Source: Acidobacteriota bacterium
GTDB taxonomy: Bacteria; Acidobacteriota; Terriglobia; Acidiferrales; UBA7541
DNA length: 59,193 bases
Assembly: GCA_021324935.1 (NCBI GenBank)
Contig: JAJPIE010000026.1
Location: 1-59,193 of the forward strand
Direction: 5' to 3'
The notes below the pieces were generated by a model. The model had not been told where the DNA came from. It saw nothing but the letters and a program-made list of their open reading frames with translations, and did no database searches. The translations under genes were made by a program, and so were the position numbers. The number at the start of each line of letters is the position of its first letter. The first letter of the stretch is position 1. Below are positions 34,537-43,274 of this stretch, in pieces.

Positions 34537-35205
34537 TCAGGCGGCCAGACGCTTCACCCAAATGCGCGTTGTTGCCGGTTTTCCCAAGTGCATCGTATGT
34601 CCACCTGCGCGCAGCGTCATGGTTTCGTCGTACTCGCGCTTCAAGACTTCCACGCGCGTGGCCGGCAGCAGGTGCAACCCCTCGAGGAACTCCAGAAATC
34701 CCTCGTCTTTTTCGTAGACGCACAAAATCTCCGCGTTTTCCTTGGGCTTTAACTCAGAGAGCAGGACGCCGCCTTGCTTGCGAAGCTCGGCAATGCCGCC
34801 GGTCATCGGAACACCGTGTGGACATGCTTTTCGCCCGGCAAACTTTTTCAGCAGCAGCGCCTCCACCTCTGGGGAAATGGCGTGCTCCATGCGCTCCGCT
34901 TCGGCATGCGCCTTCGACCAGGAAAGGCCGATCACTTCGGTGAGCAGCATTTCCGCCAATTGGTGGCGCACCATCAGGTGTTGCGCGGTCTTGCGGGCTT
35001 TGGCGGTCAAGTGAATCCGACCGCCGCGTTCCACCTTCACGTGGCCGTCGCGCGTCATGCGTTTCAGGGCCGCCGTGACCGCCGGGGGACTGACGTTGAG
35101 CTCCTCCGCCAACCGCGCGCTGATGGGCACTTGGTCCTCTTCCAGCATTTCCCAGATCGCTTTCAGGTAGTCTTCCTGCGAAACACTTGTCTGCCCGCGT
35201 CGCAC
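34537..35205 (-). CDS. DtxR/MntR-family metal-dependent repressor
   Basis: A 222-residue iron- or manganese-sensing regulator. The N-terminal winged helix (about 8-70, QEDYLKAIWEMLEEDQVPIS and the recognition segment SPPAVTAALKRMTRDG) is followed by the metal-binding/dimerisation domain (about 75-145, with HQLAEMLLTEV, HAEAERMEHAIS and CPHGVPM) and a C-terminal SH3-like FeoA domain (about 150-220). The metal-site residues Glu/His/Cys in ERMEHAIS and CPHG are typical of DtxR relatives. It is the last gene of the pdx-linked cluster (10 nt behind the phosphatase), an unusual context for a metal regulator. Which metal it senses is unknown. Confidence 0.87.
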   Translation of the reverse strand: MRRGQTSVSQEDYLKAIWEMLEEDQVPISARLAEELNVSPPAVTAALKRMTRDGHVKVERGGRIHLTAKARKTAQHLMVRHQLAEMLLTEVIGLSWSKAHAEAERMEHAISPEVEALLLKKFAGRKACPHGVPMTGGIAELRKQGGVLLSELKPKENAEILCVYEKDEGFLEFLEGLHLLPATRVEVLKREYDETMTLRAGGHTMHLGKPATTRIWVKRLAA

Positions 35206-35215
35206 TTCATCTCCT

Positions 35216-35653
35216 CTACTGATTTTCTTCGTTGGCGCGTTTGGTTTCGCGCAGCAACTGCGCCATTGCCATCACCTTGTCTTGGATCTCCAGAAAGATC
35301 TTCTGATAGGTTGCTGCGTTGCCGCCATACGGATCCGTGACTTCCCATTCTTCCACATTCTGAAAATCCGCAAAGGCATCCTGCCGGCCCAAACCGCTCA
35401 TGTCGACAACCAAGTCGATTCCCGCGCCAGAGAAATCGCGCAGCGCCTTCGACGCCAGGCCCTCCCCCGAATACCCGTTTGCTTCCAGCGTCTTGAGCGT
35501 CAGTTCGGGAATCATGCCGAGCGGATGCAGCCCGGCACTGAAGGGCTGGATCACGTCCGCCGCTTCTTTTCGCGCGATCGCTTCTCCCATCTGACTCCTG
35601 CACGCATTGCCGATGCATACAAAAAGGACCTGCGTTTTGGGGGATTTCGCCAC
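35216..35653 (-). CDS. Low-molecular-weight phosphatase/arsenate reductase-like protein
   Basis: A LMW-PTP-fold protein of about 145 residues. The P-loop C-x5-R-S is VCIGNACRSQMGEA near the N-terminus, and DPYGG near 105 supplies the usual general-acid Asp. Family members either dephosphorylate proteins or reduce arsenate via ArsC. The extra cysteines needed for thioredoxin-linked arsenate reductases are not evident, so phosphatase activity is more likely. The frame runs further upstream (to 35761) into pdxT. No ATG lies near the P-loop; GTG 35653 is used because the protein then begins AKSPKTQVLFVCIG like relatives, with TTG 35662 or 35692 as alternatives. Confidence 0.75.
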   Translation of the reverse strand: MAKSPKTQVLFVCIGNACRSQMGEAIARKEAADVIQPFSAGLHPLGMIPELTLKTLEANGYSGEGLASKALRDFSGAGIDLVVDMSGLGRQDAFADFQNVEEWEVTDPYGGNAATYQKIFLEIQDKVMAMAQLLRETKRANEENQ

Positions 35654-35690
35654 GTTTTTCAATGTATCGGGAAACTTCGCGGGGTGCAAA

Positions 35691-36284
35691 TCAACGGGGT
35701 TGTGAAGCCGCGGCGACGTGGCTGCCTGCCAGTTTGAGGAAATGCTCATGGACACTGCCATCGTCCGTCAACTCCGGGTGAAAGGTCGCCGCCAAAATGT
35801 TGCCCTTCTCCACCAGCGCGGGCTTTCCCTCATGGAGGGCCAGCACCTCGATTCCCTTGCCAACTTCCTCGATTATGGGGCCGCGAATGAAGACCATTTC
35901 GAGCGGTTCTTTCTTCAGCTTGCTCACTTCAAAAAAGACATCGCTGGCCAATTGACGCCCATATCCGTTGCGAAGGACAGTCATGTCCAGCAGTCCCAGC
36001 GAATCCTGTTCCGGATTCTTAACGCGCGCCGCCAGCAGGATGGCACCCGCGCAGGTGCCGAACACCGCGCCGCCTTGTTTGGCGAATTTCCGAATCGCCT
36101 CAAACAGCCCTTCTTCCTTGAGGAATTGGAGTTGCGTGGTGGATTCGCCCCCGGGCAGGATGATGCCGTCGCAGTCAGCCAGGTCCTTCACCCTGCGGAC
36201 TTCGGCCGTCTCCGCCCCAAGGCTTCGCAGCATCGCCGCGTGCGCCGCAAAATCTCCTTGAATCGCCAGAATCCCGATCTTCAT
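35691..36284 (-). CDS. pdxT: Pyridoxal 5'-phosphate synthase glutaminase subunit
   Basis: PdxT hydrolyses glutamine and passes ammonia to PdxS. The 198-residue protein shows the class I amidotransferase triad: the nucleophile Cys in FGTCAGAILLA (about 80), and His/Glu in TFHPELTDD (about 175). GGESTT near 48 forms the oxyanion hole. An upstream in-frame ATG (36407) would add 41 basic, low-complexity residues; Met 36284 (MKIGILAIQGDFAAHAAML) matches the family start exactly. It follows pdxS by 132 nt on the same strand. Confidence 0.94.
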   Translation of the reverse strand: MKIGILAIQGDFAAHAAMLRSLGAETAEVRRVKDLADCDGIILPGGESTTQLQFLKEEGLFEAIRKFAKQGGAVFGTCAGAILLAARVKNPEQDSLGLLDMTVLRNGYGRQLASDVFFEVSKLKKEPLEMVFIRGPIIEEVGKGIEVLALHEGKPALVEKGNILAATFHPELTDDGSVHEHFLKLAGSHVAAASQPR

Positions 36285-36416
36285 GGGCCTTTTCTGCTTC
36301 TTCGCCGAATGCAAAGATCGCGGCCGGGCGTGCGTGACTTTCGCCGCATTTCGCCCGGCCGGCTTTGGGTTCGATCCTGAATTGCTCTTCTTCCCGTTGC
36401 GTTTCAACCCGCCACC

Positions 36417-37349
36417 TTACCAGCCGCGCGTCGAGAGGAGTTCCTTCTCTTCCAATTGCCGCACGTCGATGCCGGGCATCGCTTCGCCGAGTTCCTCGCA
36501 AGCTTCGAGGATCGCCTTCGGGTCCTCAAAGTGCGTCGTCGCCTTCACGATGGCCTTCGCCCGCGTTTCCGGATCGCTGCTCTTGAAAATCCCGGAGCCG
36601 ACAAAAACCGCCTCGGCACCGAGCCTCCGCACCAGCGCCGCGTCCGCCGGCGTGGCAATGCCGCCGGCCGAAAAATTCGGCACCGGCAGCTTGCCGGTCT
36701 TGGCGATTTCGCGCAGCAGGTCCAGAGGTGCTCCCATTTCCTTCGCCGTGCGCATGATTTCGTCGTCCCGCAGCGTCGTCAGCCGCTTCATTTCGGAGAC
36801 GATCGTGCGCATATGGCGCACCGCTTCCACCACGTTGCCCGATCCGGCTTCTCCCTTGGTGCGGATCATCGCCGCGCCTTCGGCGATCCGGCGGACCGCT
36901 TCGCCCAGGTTGCGCGCGCCGCAAACAAACGGCACGCGGAAATCGTGCTTCCAGATGTGATTCTCTTCGTCCGCCGGCGTCAGCACCTCGCTCTCGTCGA
37001 TGAAGTCCACTTCCAGCGCCTGCAGAACTTCCGCTTCCGAAAAATGCCCGATGCGCACCTTGGCCATCACCGGGATGGTGACCGTGTTCATGATTTCGCG
37101 AATCACCTTGATCGCCGCCATCCGCGCCACGCCGCCTTCCTTGCGGATGTCCGAAGGCACGCGCTCCAGCGCCATCACCGCGCACGCCCCGGCCTTTTCG
37201 GCGATGCGCGCCTGCTCAGCGTTGGTCACATCCATGATCACGCCGCCCTTGAGCATTTCGGCGAGACCCACTTTTACGCGCCACTCGTTCGCGCCTTTCA
37301 CCTTCCCGCCGTGCCCGTTGCCGCTTCCATTCGTCTTCTTTGCTTGCAT
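36417..37349 (-). CDS. pdxS: Pyridoxal 5'-phosphate synthase lyase subunit
   Basis: PdxS assembles PLP from ribose-5-phosphate, glyceraldehyde-3-phosphate and ammonia. The 310-residue TIM barrel has [17 protein letters not shown], the first catalytic Lys in [11 protein letters not shown] (about 98) and the second Lys in [18 protein letters not shown] (about 168). AAGGAG lies 7 nt before the ATG at 37349. The 25-residue N-terminal extension (Gly/Lys/Asn-rich) is longer than average. It is adjacent to pdxT and behind a MocR-type regulator, so vitamin B6 synthesis is clearly the theme of this cluster. Confidence 0.96.
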   Translation of the reverse strand: MQAKKTNGSGNGHGGKVKGANEWRVKVGLAEMLKGGVIMDVTNAEQARIAEKAGACAVMALERVPSDIRKEGGVARMAAIKVIREIMNTVTIPVMAKVRIGHFSEAEVLQALEVDFIDESEVLTPADEENHIWKHDFRVPFVCGARNLGEAVRRIAEGAAMIRTKGEAGSGNVVEAVRHMRTIVSEMKRLTTLRDDEIMRTAKEMGAPLDLLREIAKTGKLPVPNFSAGGIATPADAALVRRLGAEAVFVGSGIFKSSDPETRAKAIVKATTHFEDPKAILEACEELGEAMPGIDVRQLEEKELLSTRGW

Positions 37350-37388
37350 ATTCTTTCTCCTTAGCAAAATTCGCACCGCCAAATCCGT

Positions 37389-37838
37389 TTACCGCACTGC
37401 GCGAACCCGGTCAAAATGCCGCGCGTCGACCACCACGAATCGCGCCTTGCCCCGCGCCAGCAAGTTGCCCGCGGCATCGCGAATTTCTCCCGCCCGAAAG
37501 CGGTAACGCCCAACCGCCTGCACTTGCCAGCCTTCCACGACGATCTCCTGGTCCACCGGCACCGGCTTGCGGTATTCCACGTTCAATTCCCCGGTCACCG
37601 CTTTCTCCTCGGTGAGCTTGGAAATCTTTCCCATCGCCTCATCGAGCACCACGGCAATGATTCCGCCGTGGGCAAAGCCGCCGCCTCCCGCATAGTTTGG
37701 CCCAAGCACAAAGCGGCCCCGCGTGCGTCGCGCGTCGAAATCCAAATCGAACACCAGCTTCATGCCCGCCGCGTTGTCGCCGCCGCAGCCAAAGCAGCGG
37801 TTCGCGGCTTGCGTCTCCAGCTTGAGCACCTTCGCCAT
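37389..37838 (-). CDS. PaaI-family hotdog thioesterase
   Basis: A 149-residue hotdog-fold protein. The core runs about 25-140, with the family helix segment GGGFAHGGIIAVVLDEAMG (about 51-69) providing the His-Gly-Gly and Asp/Glu active-site residues. An N-terminal CFGCGGDNAAGM is a feature of the acyl-CoA thioesterase subgroup. It begins 2 nt after the MocR-type gene ends and precedes pdxS by about 40 nt, so it is probably in the same transcript. Its connection to vitamin B6 is not obvious; the acyl substrate is unknown. Confidence 0.86.
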   Translation of the reverse strand: MAKVLKLETQAANRCFGCGGDNAAGMKLVFDLDFDARRTRGRFVLGPNYAGGGGFAHGGIIAVVLDEAMGKISKLTEEKAVTGELNVEYRKPVPVDQEIVVEGWQVQAVGRYRFRAGEIRDAAGNLLARGKARFVVVDARHFDRVRAVR

Positions 37839-37840
37839 GC

Positions 37841-39385
37841 TCAGACCAGCGCCACATGCGCGCGCTCGGCGCGCCGTGTCCCCCGCTGGCGCTTGCGCAT
37901 CTCAACCTTCAACAAATCCGCCAACATGGCGACACCGCGCACGAGTTCCTTTTCATTCAAGCTCGCAAAGCCCAGCCGCAGGGTATTGGGCATTGGCGAC
38001 TGCACGTAGAAATAACGGCCCGGTGCAAACAGCACGCCGCGTTCCCTCGCGTGGATCATCAGTTCGCTGGCGTCAAAACCGAGAGGCAATTCCAGCCACA
38101 AACACATGCCGCCCTCCGGCTTGGTCCAGTGCACGCCCTCCGGCATGTGCCGCCGCAGGGCTTCGTCCAGCGCGCGCAGGCGTTCGGCATACACCTTTCG
38201 CATCTTCGTCAAATGTTTCTGGAACAGGCCGCGCTTCAGGAATTCCGCCAGGGTGGCCTGCGCTAGCTGATCGGTGTGCAGGTCGGTCAGCTGCTTCACC
38301 AAACGCAGCCGCTCGATGGCCGCCGGGGGTGCGATGATCCAGCCTACGCGCAGGCCGGGGAAAGCAACCTTGGCAAAGCTGTCGATATGGATCACCAGGT
38401 TGCTGCGATCGAGCTGCTTCAGCGACGGGATGCGCTCTTGCCGCGCATTCAGACGGGCGTAAATATGGTCTTCCACTACGGCAACCTGGTAACGCGCGGC
38501 GAGTTCCAGCACGCGTCGCCGCGAACCCAGCGGCATCGAAGTCCCGGTCGGATTGTGAAACTCCGGTGTAAGCACAAGCATCTTCACGCGATTCGCAGCC
38601 AGTGTAGCTTCCATCGCCTCCAAGTCGATTCCCAGTGCCACTCCCGGCTCCGCGTGCGTCCGCACGGGAACCCCCAGGCAGCGCGCTCGCACACCGTGAA
38701 AAACAGCCGAAGCGCCAGGATACGTTGGGTTCTCCAGCAGCACCGTATCGCCAGGCCGGATAAAGGCCTTGGCGATCAGGTCGAGCGCCTGCTGGCAGCC
38801 GTCGGTCACCAAAAGCGTTTCGTCTTTCGCCGGAATGCCGTCCTGGCGTAACAACTCGAGCAGCGCCTCTTTGAGCGGGCCGTAGCCATCGGAGGCGCCA
38901 AGATTCAAAATCTCCTGGCCTTCGCGGCGAAGCGCGGCATGCGCACAGGTTTGCAACTCTTCCACCGGAAAAAACTCCTCATCCGGCCGCGCCATCACGA
39001 AGGACAATGCATTCAGCGGAGCCGAAGCCGTCAGGCGGCTCAAAATCTCTTCGCTGCGCTCATCGGCAAAAAGCAGCTCCCAGCGCAAGCCGTCGCCATT
39101 GGCGAGGCCTGCCGGCGCTGGCGGCGTGATCTTCAATCCGTTGCCATTGTTGCGGATAAACGTGCCACGCCCGACGTGTCCCTGGATAAGCCCTTCGGAT
39201 TCAAGCTCCGCATACGCGTTCGCCACTGTCGTACGGTGCACACCCAGTACCTGCGCCAATTCACGGCTGGCGGGAATGCGGTCGCCGGGACGCAGGTCGC
39301 CCGCATGCACCAGGGAGCGCAACTGGTCCCGCAATTGGATGTACAGGGGAATATGGCTTTCGGGCTGAAGGTGCAGTGGCAACAT
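37841..39385 (-). CDS. pdxR: MocR-type regulator (GntR HTH fused to aminotransferase), PdxR-like
   Basis: A 514-residue fusion of an N-terminal GntR winged helix (about 10-78: IPLYIQLRDQLRSLVHAGDL and HRTTVANAYAELESEGLI) and a C-terminal fold type I aminotransferase domain (about 125-500). The PLP Lys is in IDSFAKVAFPGLRVGWI (near 350), and YPGASAVFHG and DEEFFP are typical. In this class PLP binding regulates DNA binding; members beside pdxS/pdxT are called PdxR and activate them. The location just ahead of a thioesterase and pdxST therefore makes PdxR the best guess. Its own start has a promoter with paired ATTGG boxes (39402-39439). Confidence 0.85.
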   Translation of the reverse strand: MLPLHLQPESHIPLYIQLRDQLRSLVHAGDLRPGDRIPASRELAQVLGVHRTTVANAYAELESEGLIQGHVGRGTFIRNNGNGLKITPPAPAGLANGDGLRWELLFADERSEEILSRLTASAPLNALSFVMARPDEEFFPVEELQTCAHAALRREGQEILNLGASDGYGPLKEALLELLRQDGIPAKDETLLVTDGCQQALDLIAKAFIRPGDTVLLENPTYPGASAVFHGVRARCLGVPVRTHAEPGVALGIDLEAMEATLAANRVKMLVLTPEFHNPTGTSMPLGSRRRVLELAARYQVAVVEDHIYARLNARQERIPSLKQLDRSNLVIHIDSFAKVAFPGLRVGWIIAPPAAIERLRLVKQLTDLHTDQLAQATLAEFLKRGLFQKHLTKMRKVYAERLRALDEALRRHMPEGVHWTKPEGGMCLWLELPLGFDASELMIHARERGVLFAPGRYFYVQSPMPNTLRLGFASLNEKELVRGVAMLADLLKVEMRKRQRGTRRAERAHVALV

Positions 39386-39401
39386 TGTCTCTCACCCCTG
39401 C

Positions 39402-39439
39402 CCAATTCTACCAAAGATTGGCCTAGTAAAAGAGCCAAT
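39402..39439 (-). promoter_or_regulatory. Candidate PdxR autoregulatory promoter region
   Basis: Upstream of the MocR-type gene the minus strand has a -10 box TAGAAT (39410-39405). On the plus strand, CCAAT (39402-39406), ATTGGC (39417-39422) and GCCAAT (39434-39439) form spaced inverted/direct half-sites, the last two a 6-bp inverted repeat around 11 nt. MocR regulators commonly bind spaced repeats near their own promoter; this is inference. Confidence 0.35.
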
Positions 39440-39600
39440 TTGTCTGCCGCAGAGGCTTGCGCGGGGACGTCCTTCTCAGGCCCCCGCCCCTTCCTGGCAC
39501 AGGCCTTCTCGCTCGTGCCGCTCATCCAACTCCCTTCTCCTCGTCCATGCGTTCGTTGGAAAGGCAGCACACTCGCCGGCAGGAAGCCCGCCCTGCCTCA

Positions 39601-41082
39601 TCATTCCATTGGAAACGCTCCCCCGCCGTTCTTCTCGTCCGCCTTCAAATCGCGGACGCACAATTTTGTCCAATCATCGGGGTCGCATTGGTCAATCTGC
39701 TTCAGCGGCAAATCCTCCTCCTGCACTTCGTAGGACCCGGCCTGCATCTCTTCGCCATCATCGTCGGACGCGACCACGACCGGACTTCCCTCTTTTACGC
39801 GCAGCCGAAACTGTTTCGTCGCGGCCTCGTAATTCGAATACAGGAAGCAGTGCCCAATGCACGCGCGGTCCACCACGTGAAACGTCCCTACGCGAAAATC
39901 GCCGGACTCCGGAAGGGTTGCCAACACACGCGTGCCGAAAGGCAACTGCTTCGTAATCTGCTCGGCATTCTCTTCCATGCGCTCCACAATTCCCGTATCA
40001 CCGTAAACAAATGAAAAAAACACCGCCGCGATAAGGCCCAATGTGATGCAATGCCACGTCCGCGGACGCAGCGTCGCCAGCCATCCAAATGCGAAAATCG
40101 CGCTGATCAGCGTGAGCCGCGAGACCACCAGGCCGATCCATCCGGCATTCGGATCGGGCCGCAAATTCTCCGGCAGCAGCGAGGTCAGGCAAAACGCCAC
40201 GGCATAAAACTCCGGGAATAATCGTCGCTCCTTCCCGCTTTTTCCATCGCTCTTCCACGGCAATAAATCCAAAACGCTCGCGGCGGCCACGAACACGACG
40301 ATGGCCGTTTCCACATAACGTGTTTCCGAACGGAAGATCCAGAACTGGTCCGCTCCATTCCACTGCAAAAAGGGCCCCTGCGGCCAATCCGGCTGGTAAG
40401 CCGGATGGCACAACAAAAACCAGCGAACAACCAAGCCAATGGCAATCGCGGTCGCGGGGGGAAACCACTCCATCCATCCGCGCATTCGCGGCCACAGCAA
40501 ACGGTACGCACCGGCCGATACCAGCCACAAGAAACCAAGCGGATGCGCCAGCAGCGTCACCGGAGCCAGGACGGCCGCGGTGGATATTCCACCTCTCCCC
40601 CCGTTCCACATCGCCGCCAAGCCAAAGCAGGCCAATCCCACCGAAAGGTAGTAGTTCATGAATCCCATGTGGAAAACGTAGCCGTAGGTCAACATCGCCA
40701 GCCCGGGAAGTAGGTGCCACGGCCGCCGTCGCGCGGCCACGCTGGCCATCGCAAACACGCCCCAGAAAAACACCAGCACGCAAAAGCTGACGGCGGCCTT
40801 TTCCGCAATGCCCCAACCAAAAAGTTTGCCCAGATGCAGCAGCATCAGGTCAAACAGCACATTTTTCCACTGCCAGACGAGGTAAACTCCCGGGGCTTTC
40901 CCTTGCTCAACCAGTTGCGCGAGCCACGCGTTATAGACGTGACTTGCCAAATCCCCGGCCTGGATGTGCCGGTGCCAGAAACACGGAATCAAAACGGCGA
41001 ATGACACCCCCAGGCCCCATCCGATTTCGTTTCTGCGATTCTGCTTGAAGATGGAAAATCCGCCCGCCGCGTGGGAAGACAT
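39601..41082 (-). CDS. Polytopic membrane protein of unknown function
   Basis: A 493-residue protein with about ten predicted TM segments (first about 21-38, then 85-105, 110-125, 130-150, 155-180 and more to about 365), followed by a roughly 110-residue soluble C-terminus with three Cys (ACIGHC, QCDPDDW, LCVRDL). An early GDLASHVYNAWLAQ segment after TM1 is reminiscent of the first extracytoplasmic loop of GT-C-type glycosyltransferases (GT39/PMT-like), with an Asp in that loop, but a full match is not evident. TACAAT lies 7 nt before the ATG, without a Shine-Dalgarno, suggesting a leaderless mRNA. Confidence 0.7.
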   Translation of the reverse strand: MSSHAAGGFSIFKQNRRNEIGWGLGVSFAVLIPCFWHRHIQAGDLASHVYNAWLAQLVEQGKAPGVYLVWQWKNVLFDLMLLHLGKLFGWGIAEKAAVSFCVLVFFWGVFAMASVAARRRPWHLLPGLAMLTYGYVFHMGFMNYYLSVGLACFGLAAMWNGGRGGISTAAVLAPVTLLAHPLGFLWLVSAGAYRLLWPRMRGWMEWFPPATAIAIGLVVRWFLLCHPAYQPDWPQGPFLQWNGADQFWIFRSETRYVETAIVVFVAAASVLDLLPWKSDGKSGKERRLFPEFYAVAFCLTSLLPENLRPDPNAGWIGLVVSRLTLISAIFAFGWLATLRPRTWHCITLGLIAAVFFSFVYGDTGIVERMEENAEQITKQLPFGTRVLATLPESGDFRVGTFHVVDRACIGHCFLYSNYEAATKQFRLRVKEGSPVVVASDDDGEEMQAGSYEVQEEDLPLKQIDQCDPDDWTKLCVRDLKADEKNGGGAFPME

Positions 41083-41142
41083 GCCAATTATTGTAGCAAC
41101 GCCCGGGGGCGTGTTGTTGCACGGCCGGGTGCTGCGCGCCGG

Positions 41143-41176
41143 AATAACAAAAGGGCCCGCATGGCAGGCGGGCCTT
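41143..41176 (-). terminator. Intrinsic terminator after the LRV-repeat gene
   Basis: On the minus strand: ggcccgc-ctgccat-gcgggcc followed by cTTTTGTTATT. It lies about 20 nt after the stop of the LRV protein gene. Confidence 0.8.
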
Positions 41177-41192
41177 GTCTAAACTCGTTCAG

Positions 41193-41759
41193 CTAGCGCA
41201 TCGGTTGTGCGTCGCCCAGCTTCTTCAGCCGGTCGCGCAATTTCCGCTGCAGCGGCGATGGCGTATTGGGATTAAAAGCCACCAGGTACCACAGCGGTTG
41301 CGTCTTGTCCTTGCTTAAATATGTCAGGGTGGCCGCATCCGCATTGGGATGCCGCGCCACGTTTTCGCGTATTGCCCCGTAGGGATGCTTCGCCAGCTTG
41401 CCCAGGGTCTTGGCGTTTGTCCGAGGATGCTCGCTGATCAGCCGCAGCATGTAGAAGTCTTCCGGGGGCGCCTGCTTGGCCAGCTTTTCCAGCATTTCCG
41501 GCTTGGCCTCGGCGCTCAACACCAGCCCGATTTTTTCGTCCCAGGCGGTATTGATCTGGTTCAATTCCTTGGTGCGCGCGTGAATCAGTTCTTCCAGCGT
41601 CCGCCGCTCCTGCTGCATGCGCGCGATCGGCAGATGCGTTCCTTCGAGAGAGTCCAGCACTCGCAAAAGATGCTGGCGTTCGCCAAAGACGATCTGTGAG
41701 GTGCGGTTGATCCGCCCGTTTTCCTTCTCTTTGTGCTGCACAAGATCCGAACGACGCAT
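41193..41759 (-). CDS. Leucine-rich-variant (LRV) repeat protein
   Basis: A protein of about 188 residues: an N-terminal charged helical region (about 1-85, with heptad character around RMQQERRTLEELIHARTKEL) followed by LRV/HEAT-like helical repeats (about 95-185), e.g. ISEHPRTNAKTLGKLAKHPY, IRENVARHPNADAATLTYLS and LVAFNPNTPSPLQRKL. Such repeats mediate protein binding. The start is uncertain: ATG 41759 has GGGAG about 9 nt upstream and is used; the frame continues to 41837 and 41942. It ends at an intrinsic terminator. No partner is suggested by the neighbours. Confidence 0.7.
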   Translation of the reverse strand: MRRSDLVQHKEKENGRINRTSQIVFGERQHLLRVLDSLEGTHLPIARMQQERRTLEELIHARTKELNQINTAWDEKIGLVLSAEAKPEMLEKLAKQAPPEDFYMLRLISEHPRTNAKTLGKLAKHPYGAIRENVARHPNADAATLTYLSKDKTQPLWYLVAFNPNTPSPLQRKLRDRLKKLGDAQPMR

Positions 41760-41958
41760 GTTTGGATGCTCCCAATAGCCTCCGGGCCGGTCACCAAAAG
41801 GAAAGAACTCTTTGCCCGCTTGCAGAGGAAAGTCCATAGAATTGACGCGCTTTTGGCTTCGGCTGCGGCTCGATTGGATTATCAGCCCGCAAAACGGCAG
41901 GGTAAAGATTCGCGGCTTTTGGCTGTGCCCGATGTGCAACACCCGATCTAGGCCCCTG

Positions 41959-42012
41959 GTAGCGCCGCCATCTTGGCGGCAAGCCTGCTTGCCTGCTGGA
42001 AGCAGGCGCTAC
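41959..42012 (+). repeat. REP-like palindromic intergenic element, copy 2
   Basis: Same ends as the element at 11177-11247 (gtagcgccgccat...ggcgctac) but 17 bp shorter inside. The inner gccgccatcttggcggc hairpin is kept. A partial third piece, gcaggcgctgac, follows at about 42039-42050. Confidence 0.7.
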
Positions 42013-42129
42013 CCTCCGCAGCTCAGGGCAAGCAAGATGCAGGCGCTGACAACTTGTTATGCTTATGAGTGAAGGAATTCTCTTCGGATCGCCGTACACA
42101 GGTCACGAAAAGCGAGAGAGGAAGCTTCA

Positions 42130-42393
42130 ATGTCCGCTTTCAACGAACACCAGGAGGAACTCGAACATTTCGAGCAGCGCTTTGGTCGCGACCGTGGCCG
42201 TCTCGCGGTTTCCCTCGACCGCATTACCAATGCCCTCGTCCTGGTCGGCCAGCACGGCGTCTATTGCACCAGCCAGCGCAATCCCAGCGTTCCTGCGATG
42301 GATCTCCGAATGGTCACGCAGGAGTTGACCCACGCCAAGGAACTCATCCAATCGGTGATGGAAGAACTGCGCAAAGCCCGCCAAGTCCGCTGA
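42130..42393 (+). CDS. Small hypothetical protein
   Basis: An 87-residue, almost entirely helical protein (MSAFNEHQEELEHFEQRFGR start) with one Cys (GVYCTSQ). A good Shine-Dalgarno (gaggaag) lies 6 nt before the ATG, which makes it a credible gene. I do not recognise the family. It lies alone between the LRV gene and the MBL-fold gene, convergent with the latter. Confidence 0.6.
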   Translation: MSAFNEHQEELEHFEQRFGRDRGRLAVSLDRITNALVLVGQHGVYCTSQRNPSVPAMDLRMVTQELTHAKELIQSVMEELRKARQVR

Positions 42394-42490
42394 ATTGCCT
42401 GCTAAGCACCTTTCCGCGCACAATTTTTTCACCCCGTCGGGCGGTGCAAATGACTTCCTGCCCAAAAGCTCCTTCCAAATTCGCGCGGAA

Positions 42491-43192
42491 CTATTTCAAA
42501 AACGGGTTGGACTGCTTCTCTTCCCCGATCGTCGTGGTGGCGCCATGGCCGGGATGCACCAGCGTCTCTTCCGGCAACTGCATCAGCTTGTCAGTGAGCG
42601 ACTCCATAATCTGCTCCATTGAGCCGCCCCACAGGTCCGTCCGTCCGATGCTCCCGGCAAACAGCGTGTCTCCCGCAAAAAGTTGCGGCTGGCTCAGCTT
42701 CAACTTGCCGCATTCCTTGGGCAAATAAAGCGAAACGCTGCCAGGCGTGTGGCCCGGCGTATGAATCACGTTGGCCTGAAAATTTCCCCACGGCAGGACG
42801 TCACCTTCCTTGAGCAATTGATCCACCGCCGTCAATTCGGGAGTGGGCACACCCAAGAAAGCCGCTTGAACCTCCATGCCGTGATACAGCGGCAGATCGT
42901 CGCCGTGCATCATTACCGGTGCGCCGGTGTACTGATGCAACTTCGCCAGGCCGCCCACGTGGTCGATGTGCGCGTGCGTGCTGATAATCGCCTGCACCTT
43001 CAACTTGTAACGCCCCAGCATGCTCAGGATGCGCTCGACCTCGTCGCCCGGGTCCACCACCAGCGCTTCATGCGTCTTCGGGTCGCCGATGATCAGGCAA
43101 TTGCACTGCAGCATCCCCACCGGGATGCGCATGTAGATCATCTCCGGATTCGCCGCGTTCGGCGCCTGGACCATCTTTTGCGTGGCGTCCAT
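42491..43192 (-). CDS. MBL-fold metallohydrolase (glyoxalase II-like)
   Basis: A 233-residue metallo-beta-lactamase-fold hydrolase. The dinuclear metal motif THAHIDHVGG (HxHxDH, about 63-72), the later His in HTPGHTPGSVSLY (about 145), Asp in FAGDTLFAGSIGRTDL and the C-terminal VHPGHGATTTIGEE are all present. This pattern is that of the hydroxyacylglutathione hydrolase-like subgroup (YcbL type). Met 43192 is preferred: AGGTG sits 3-6 nt upstream, and TATACT (43206-43201) lies 8 nt before it. Its substrate is likely a thioester but unknown. Confidence 0.88.
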   Translation of the reverse strand: MDATQKMVQAPNAANPEMIYMRIPVGMLQCNCLIIGDPKTHEALVVDPGDEVERILSMLGRYKLKVQAIISTHAHIDHVGGLAKLHQYTGAPVMMHGDDLPLYHGMEVQAAFLGVPTPELTAVDQLLKEGDVLPWGNFQANVIHTPGHTPGSVSLYLPKECGKLKLSQPQLFAGDTLFAGSIGRTDLWGGSMEQIMESLTDKLMQLPEETLVHPGHGATTTIGEEKQSNPFLK

Positions 43193-43274
43193 ACACCTGC
43201 AGTATATCCGCTTTCCCTCCGTTTGGCGGGGCTGCCTTCTGGGCACTCACAATTCGCGCTAAACTGGAGAAAAC

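Noticed and set aside
35654..35761. N-terminal extension of the LMW phosphatase gene
   Set aside because: Lies largely inside pdxT and is not similar to family N-termini; an internal GTG/TTG start is more plausible.
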